Positions 61,144 through 64,000 of a stretch of 64,000 bases of DNA are shown here, piece after piece. Source of the DNA: Tepidibacillus_B infernus (GTDB lineage: Bacteria; Bacillota; Bacilli; Tepidibacillales; Tepidibacillaceae). The position numbers and the translations under genes were made by a program. Under the pieces are notes generated by a model. The model was not told the DNA's origin. It saw only the letters and a list, made by a program, of their open reading frames with translations, and ran no database searches. Where the stretch lies: assembly GCF_048898065.1 (NCBI RefSeq), contig NZ_JBLWFI010000001.1, positions 1,976,155-2,040,154 on the forward strand, given 5' to 3'. Positions within the stretch are counted from its first letter, which is position 1. Each line of letters begins with the position of its first letter.

Positions 61144-63210
61144 TCACTGATCTGTCCAAACTTGTACTTTTACCAAAGGGTCTTCTGGTGAACGATCGTA
61201 AAGGTAAAGCTTGTCGTTTGTTATGACCACCATATACTTTTTCTTCGGGTCTAAGGGGATCTTTTGCCCTTTAAATGTAATACTTTCTATCCCTTTCATC
61301 CAGTGGTAAGCACCAAAGGTCGTATAGGCCAATTCTGCATCATTTGCCGCTTTTACTTCTAATGGATAGGATAAAAATAGGTCCCCTTTTTCACCATGGG
61401 ATTGATCAAATTTTTCAAAAAGGTGATTTAGATGCAAGTGAGATTCATATTCTGGTGACTGGATCTGATCTAAGTAGTTTCCCTTCTGTGCAAATAGTTT
61501 AGTAATCATTGAATCGTCTTTACCTGAATAACGTAAAATTCCTTGAGTTGTAAATAAATCCATATAAGTAATATTCACGTAATCTTCACCATAATACTTT
61601 CCAGCTGGACTTAATGCGTAATAAAGGTCGCCATCTTCATTCACCCAATGATCTGCACTATTTTCTATAAACGTGAGCATTTCATCTGCCAACTGTTTTG
61701 CCTCTTCATCTTGCAGCCAATGATAAAGAGCATATAAATAATTGATTTCATATAAGGCATGGTTTAAAGAAACCAAGGTCTTACCCCGTTGCTGTTCTGA
61801 GTAATAGTCGGGATACAAATAACCACCATTAAGCTGATAAACAATTCCTATTTCTTTTAATTGTTTAAAATAGTTTTTAAACTGCATCCCTTTTTCAAGC
61901 GCTTCTTGATCATCATACATCAATCCATAGCGTATTAAGAATAAGGAGGCATCGACTGACATTCTGGTATCAATATAATTGGGACCTAGTCCGTAGGCTC
62001 GATTCAAATAAGCCGCATTTACCCCTGCACGCCAAAAACCGTCTTCCCTTTGCATCTTGATCAGTGTAAACTTTGCATTATCTACAAAGTCCTCTAATAA
62101 TCGGTTTGGTTTGATTTGTAAGGTTTCGATCAATAGCATGGGCACTGATGCCTGTAAACTGATATTTTTATTATGATACTCTTCTTTATCTTGATATTCT
62201 ATCGGAGTATAGCGGTGAGTTCCCTCCGCTGTAACCCAAGTATTGGTCTTATGATAATTTTCACTAATCTCCCAGGCCCTTTTGACAAAAGGATCCTCTA
62301 ATTCTAGTTTCTCTTTACTTAAGATATACCATTGATCTAATGATTCCCCTGCCTTGATGTTCAGGGTGTCTTGAGATTGGTATTCATCCTCTGATAGCCA
62401 TGTATGTAAGGGGTCATGATCGATATAATGATAGGCACGGCTTCCATACACTTGCTCATTCTCCTCGATGTTTACTTTTAGTTGTTGATCTCCTTTAGGG
62501 GAATAGATTTTAATAAAAAAGATTTGGTCTCCAGTTGGCAGCTTTCTTTGCGTAATCACCAATTGACTGATGGTTTGATTTAGTTGATAAAATGCTACAA
62601 AACGGAATTCTTCCATATTCGTTTGTTTCGTATTTCCAATCAACCGAAAATCTGTTAAGTCTCCATTCAGACTCCAACTTGCTTGAGGTAAATCTTCGCT
62701 TTTAAATTGAATCTGATTCCCTATTACATCTAGCCCTTGATAAGGTAGATCATTATTTATGGATTGTCCTTGTTGTTGATATGCATACATATAAATAAAG
62801 AGTGTTTTTGTATCCTCATCCCAATGGACTTGTCGTTCAATTAAGGGGCTTAATTCATTTAGAGATATATATGTAGTCCCTTTGAGTAGAATAATGTCTA
62901 ATTTTCTCCATAAACCTTCTTTGTAAAATTGCTTTGACTTTACTTTAATGTTTACTTTTCTTTGGTCAGGATAAAAAAGTGTAATTGTATTCGTTCCACT
63001 ATTCCATCTAGATGTGATTTCAAGTTTCTTTGCAATTGCACTTAGGGGTAGATATACCTTATGATTGTTAAATAGATAATCCATATCTTGACGAATACCA
63101 TCTACTTCAATCATCCCTTTTTGTAGAGAAGGGTTTGCAAAAGAAAGTTGAGGAGTAAAACTAAATACGATCATGATGACAAAAATGAGAGTAAACCACT
63201 TTTTATTCAT
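61144..63210 (-). CDS. secreted protein with stalk and alpha/alpha-toroid domains
   Basis: The 688-residue protein has a signal peptide (about 1-25), an N-terminal copper amine oxidase N-terminal-like domain (about 30-140; KVYLPLSAIAKKLEI), a beta-rich middle (about 160-290) and a helical region (about 300-640) with repeated aromatic helices, including LNHALYEINYLYALYHWL, which resembles the C-terminal domain of D-glucuronyl C5-epimerase and six-hairpin glycosidases. It may act on a wall polysaccharide. The ATG is 40-90 bp from the divergent oxidoreductase gene. Confidence 0.7.
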   Translation of the reverse strand: MNKKWFTLIFVIMIVFSFTPQLSFANPSLQKGMIEVDGIRQDMDYLFNNHKVYLPLSAIAKKLEITSRWNSGTNTITLFYPDQRKVNIKVKSKQFYKEGLWRKLDIILLKGTTYISLNELSPLIERQVHWDEDTKTLFIYMYAYQQQGQSINNDLPYQGLDVIGNQIQFKSEDLPQASWSLNGDLTDFRLIGNTKQTNMEEFRFVAFYQLNQTISQLVITQRKLPTGDQIFFIKIYSPKGDQQLKVNIEENEQVYGSRAYHYIDHDPLHTWLSEDEYQSQDTLNIKAGESLDQWYILSKEKLELEDPFVKRAWEISENYHKTNTWVTAEGTHRYTPIEYQDKEEYHNKNISLQASVPMLLIETLQIKPNRLLEDFVDNAKFTLIKMQREDGFWRAGVNAAYLNRAYGLGPNYIDTRMSVDASLFLIRYGLMYDDQEALEKGMQFKNYFKQLKEIGIVYQLNGGYLYPDYYSEQQRGKTLVSLNHALYEINYLYALYHWLQDEEAKQLADEMLTFIENSADHWVNEDGDLYYALSPAGKYYGEDYVNITYMDLFTTQGILRYSGKDDSMITKLFAQKGNYLDQIQSPEYESHLHLNHLFEKFDQSHGEKGDLFLSYPLEVKAANDAELAYTTFGAYHWMKGIESITFKGQKIPLDPKKKYMVVITNDKLYLYDRSPEDPLVKVQVWTDQ

Positions 63211-63298
63211 ATAGCTAAATCCTTTCTACAATAACTTTTATGAATAGTATATCCGAATAACCAAACTAAAAAAACCAATAAATATAACAACATCACCT

Positions 63299-64000
63299 GT
63301 GCAATATGAGTATGATGTGATCGTAATTGGTGCTGAACCAGAAGGGATAGCTGCTGCTATTGCTTCAGCTCGAAATGGTGCAGATACCTTATTGATTGAA
63401 AAAAGGGATGGGCTTGGTGGTTTATTCACCTATGGCATGTTAAATCAACTAGATCTTGGTTATGACAAAGATGGCAATCTTGCAAACCAAGGTATTTTTA
63501 AAGAATGGCATCAAATCGTAAATAACAGAGGTGCTTTCGATATCGAAGGGGCAAAAGAAGCTTTTATTCATCTTATCGGTAAAGAGAAAAATCTTACCGT
63601 TTTACTCCAAGCCAATGTACAAAAGGTTATAAAAAACGGTAATCAATTGGTTGGCTTAGAAGTGCAGGATCAAACAGGTTTACATACCTATCAAGCTAAA
63701 CGTTTCATTGATTCAACAGCAGATGCAGATATTGTCGCTATGGCTGGGGTTCCCTACTTCCTAGGTCAGGAGGATATTGGGTTAAAAGATACAAGAATGG
63801 CCGATACCCTTGTACTTGTGTTAAAAAATGTGGATTGGAATCGAATGAAAATGGCTGCTGAAAATGGTGTACTTGGTGGAGCAGAGGTTTATGAAAATAT
63901 GGCTTGGGGATTCACTGATGTCATCAATCAATACAAACCCATTGAAGCAAATACTCGCTTACGTGCGCTTAATATTGCTAAACAATTCAACAATGGCCTT
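63299..64000 (+). CDS. FAD-dependent oxidoreductase (partial, runs off the window)
   Basis: The frame has an ADP-binding fold DVIVIGAEPEGIAAAIASARNGA, then LIEKRDGLGGLFTYGMLNQLDLG and FIDSTADADIVAMAG, as in FAD-dependent oxidoreductases of the FAD_oxidored group. The only usual start in frame is GTG 63299, without a Shine-Dalgarno sequence; the frame is closed by TAG at 63245-63247. Homologues often have a secretion signal that is missing here, so the 5' end may be damaged. The 3' end lies beyond the window. Confidence 0.75.
   Translation, partial: MQYEYDVIVIGAEPEGIAAAIASARNGADTLLIEKRDGLGGLFTYGMLNQLDLGYDKDGNLANQGIFKEWHQIVNNRGAFDIEGAKEAFIHLIGKEKNLTVLLQANVQKVIKNGNQLVGLEVQDQTGLHTYQAKRFIDSTADADIVAMAGVPYFLGQEDIGLKDTRMADTLVLVLKNVDWNRMKMAAENGVLGGAEVYENMAWGFTDVINQYKPIEANTRLRALNIAKQFNNGL

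Noticed and set aside
1..64000. tRNA, rRNA or prophage genes
   Set aside because: No cloverleaf, rRNA segment or phage structural gene was noticed on reading both strands.

Overview
The window is a low-GC Firmicutes chromosome segment. comFA/comFC, degS/degU, gpsB, an alpha/beta-type SASP and the gene order comFA-comFC-yvyF-flgM-flgN-flgK-flgL-yviE-fliW-csrA-hag-flaG-fliD point to a motile, spore-forming member of the Bacillales with an S-layer. The species cannot be named from this sequence. Most genes lie on the minus strand, so operons read from high to low coordinates.

1-17971 is the late flagellar region. It follows the Bacillus subtilis flgM-to-fliD order but carries an inserted flagellin-glycosylation module: seven overlapping genes (legB, legC, legG, legI, legH, ptmE, legF; 9068 down to 2266) that together specify GDP-linked synthesis of CMP-legionaminic acid, plus a Maf-type glycosyltransferase and a small unknown protein just downstream of hag. 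Sigma-D-like promoters (TAAA, about 15 nt, NCCGATAN) precede flaG-fliD, the legionaminate operon, hag and flgM. The legionaminate operon is bracketed by two diverged copies of one terminator-plus-promoter intergenic unit. The hag leader has a clear CsrA site, next to csrA and its antagonist fliW.

18066-24216 holds comFC, a DUF1499-like gene, a membrane protein coupled to comFA, degV and a diguanylate cyclase. 24301-31733 is a complete-looking Tad/Flp pilus operon (flp, tadE, tadG-like, cpaB, cpaE, cpaF, tadB, tadC, DUF192) with no prepilin peptidase inside the window. 32064-36308 has a small glycosyltransferase-like protein, degU/degS, a previously easy-to-miss 58-residue ribbon-helix-helix gene and a chemoreceptor. 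metK (37807) is preceded by a strong promoter and an attenuator-like leader without a recognisable S-box core.

38025-41246 contains a secreted stalk-domain protein, a SASP, gpsB, a TetR regulator and a zinc-ribbon protein. 41218-42980 is an IS scar: an IS91-type transposase broken by an 8-N assembly gap and a truncated IS110 transposase.

43045-52678 joins an S-layer protein gene to an RND efflux operon (tetR, tolC-like, membrane fusion protein, AcrB-type pump, small unknown gene). A 14-bp operator-like motif occurs at the tetR promoter, the tetR/tolC junction and twice at the S-layer promoter, which suggests shared control. 52807-64000 is a cell-surface locus: a polysaccharide deacetylase, a phosphodiester glycosidase, a large SLH protein with its own sigma-D-like promoter, a toroid-fold secreted protein, and the start of a FAD-dependent oxidoreductase on the plus strand that runs off the window.
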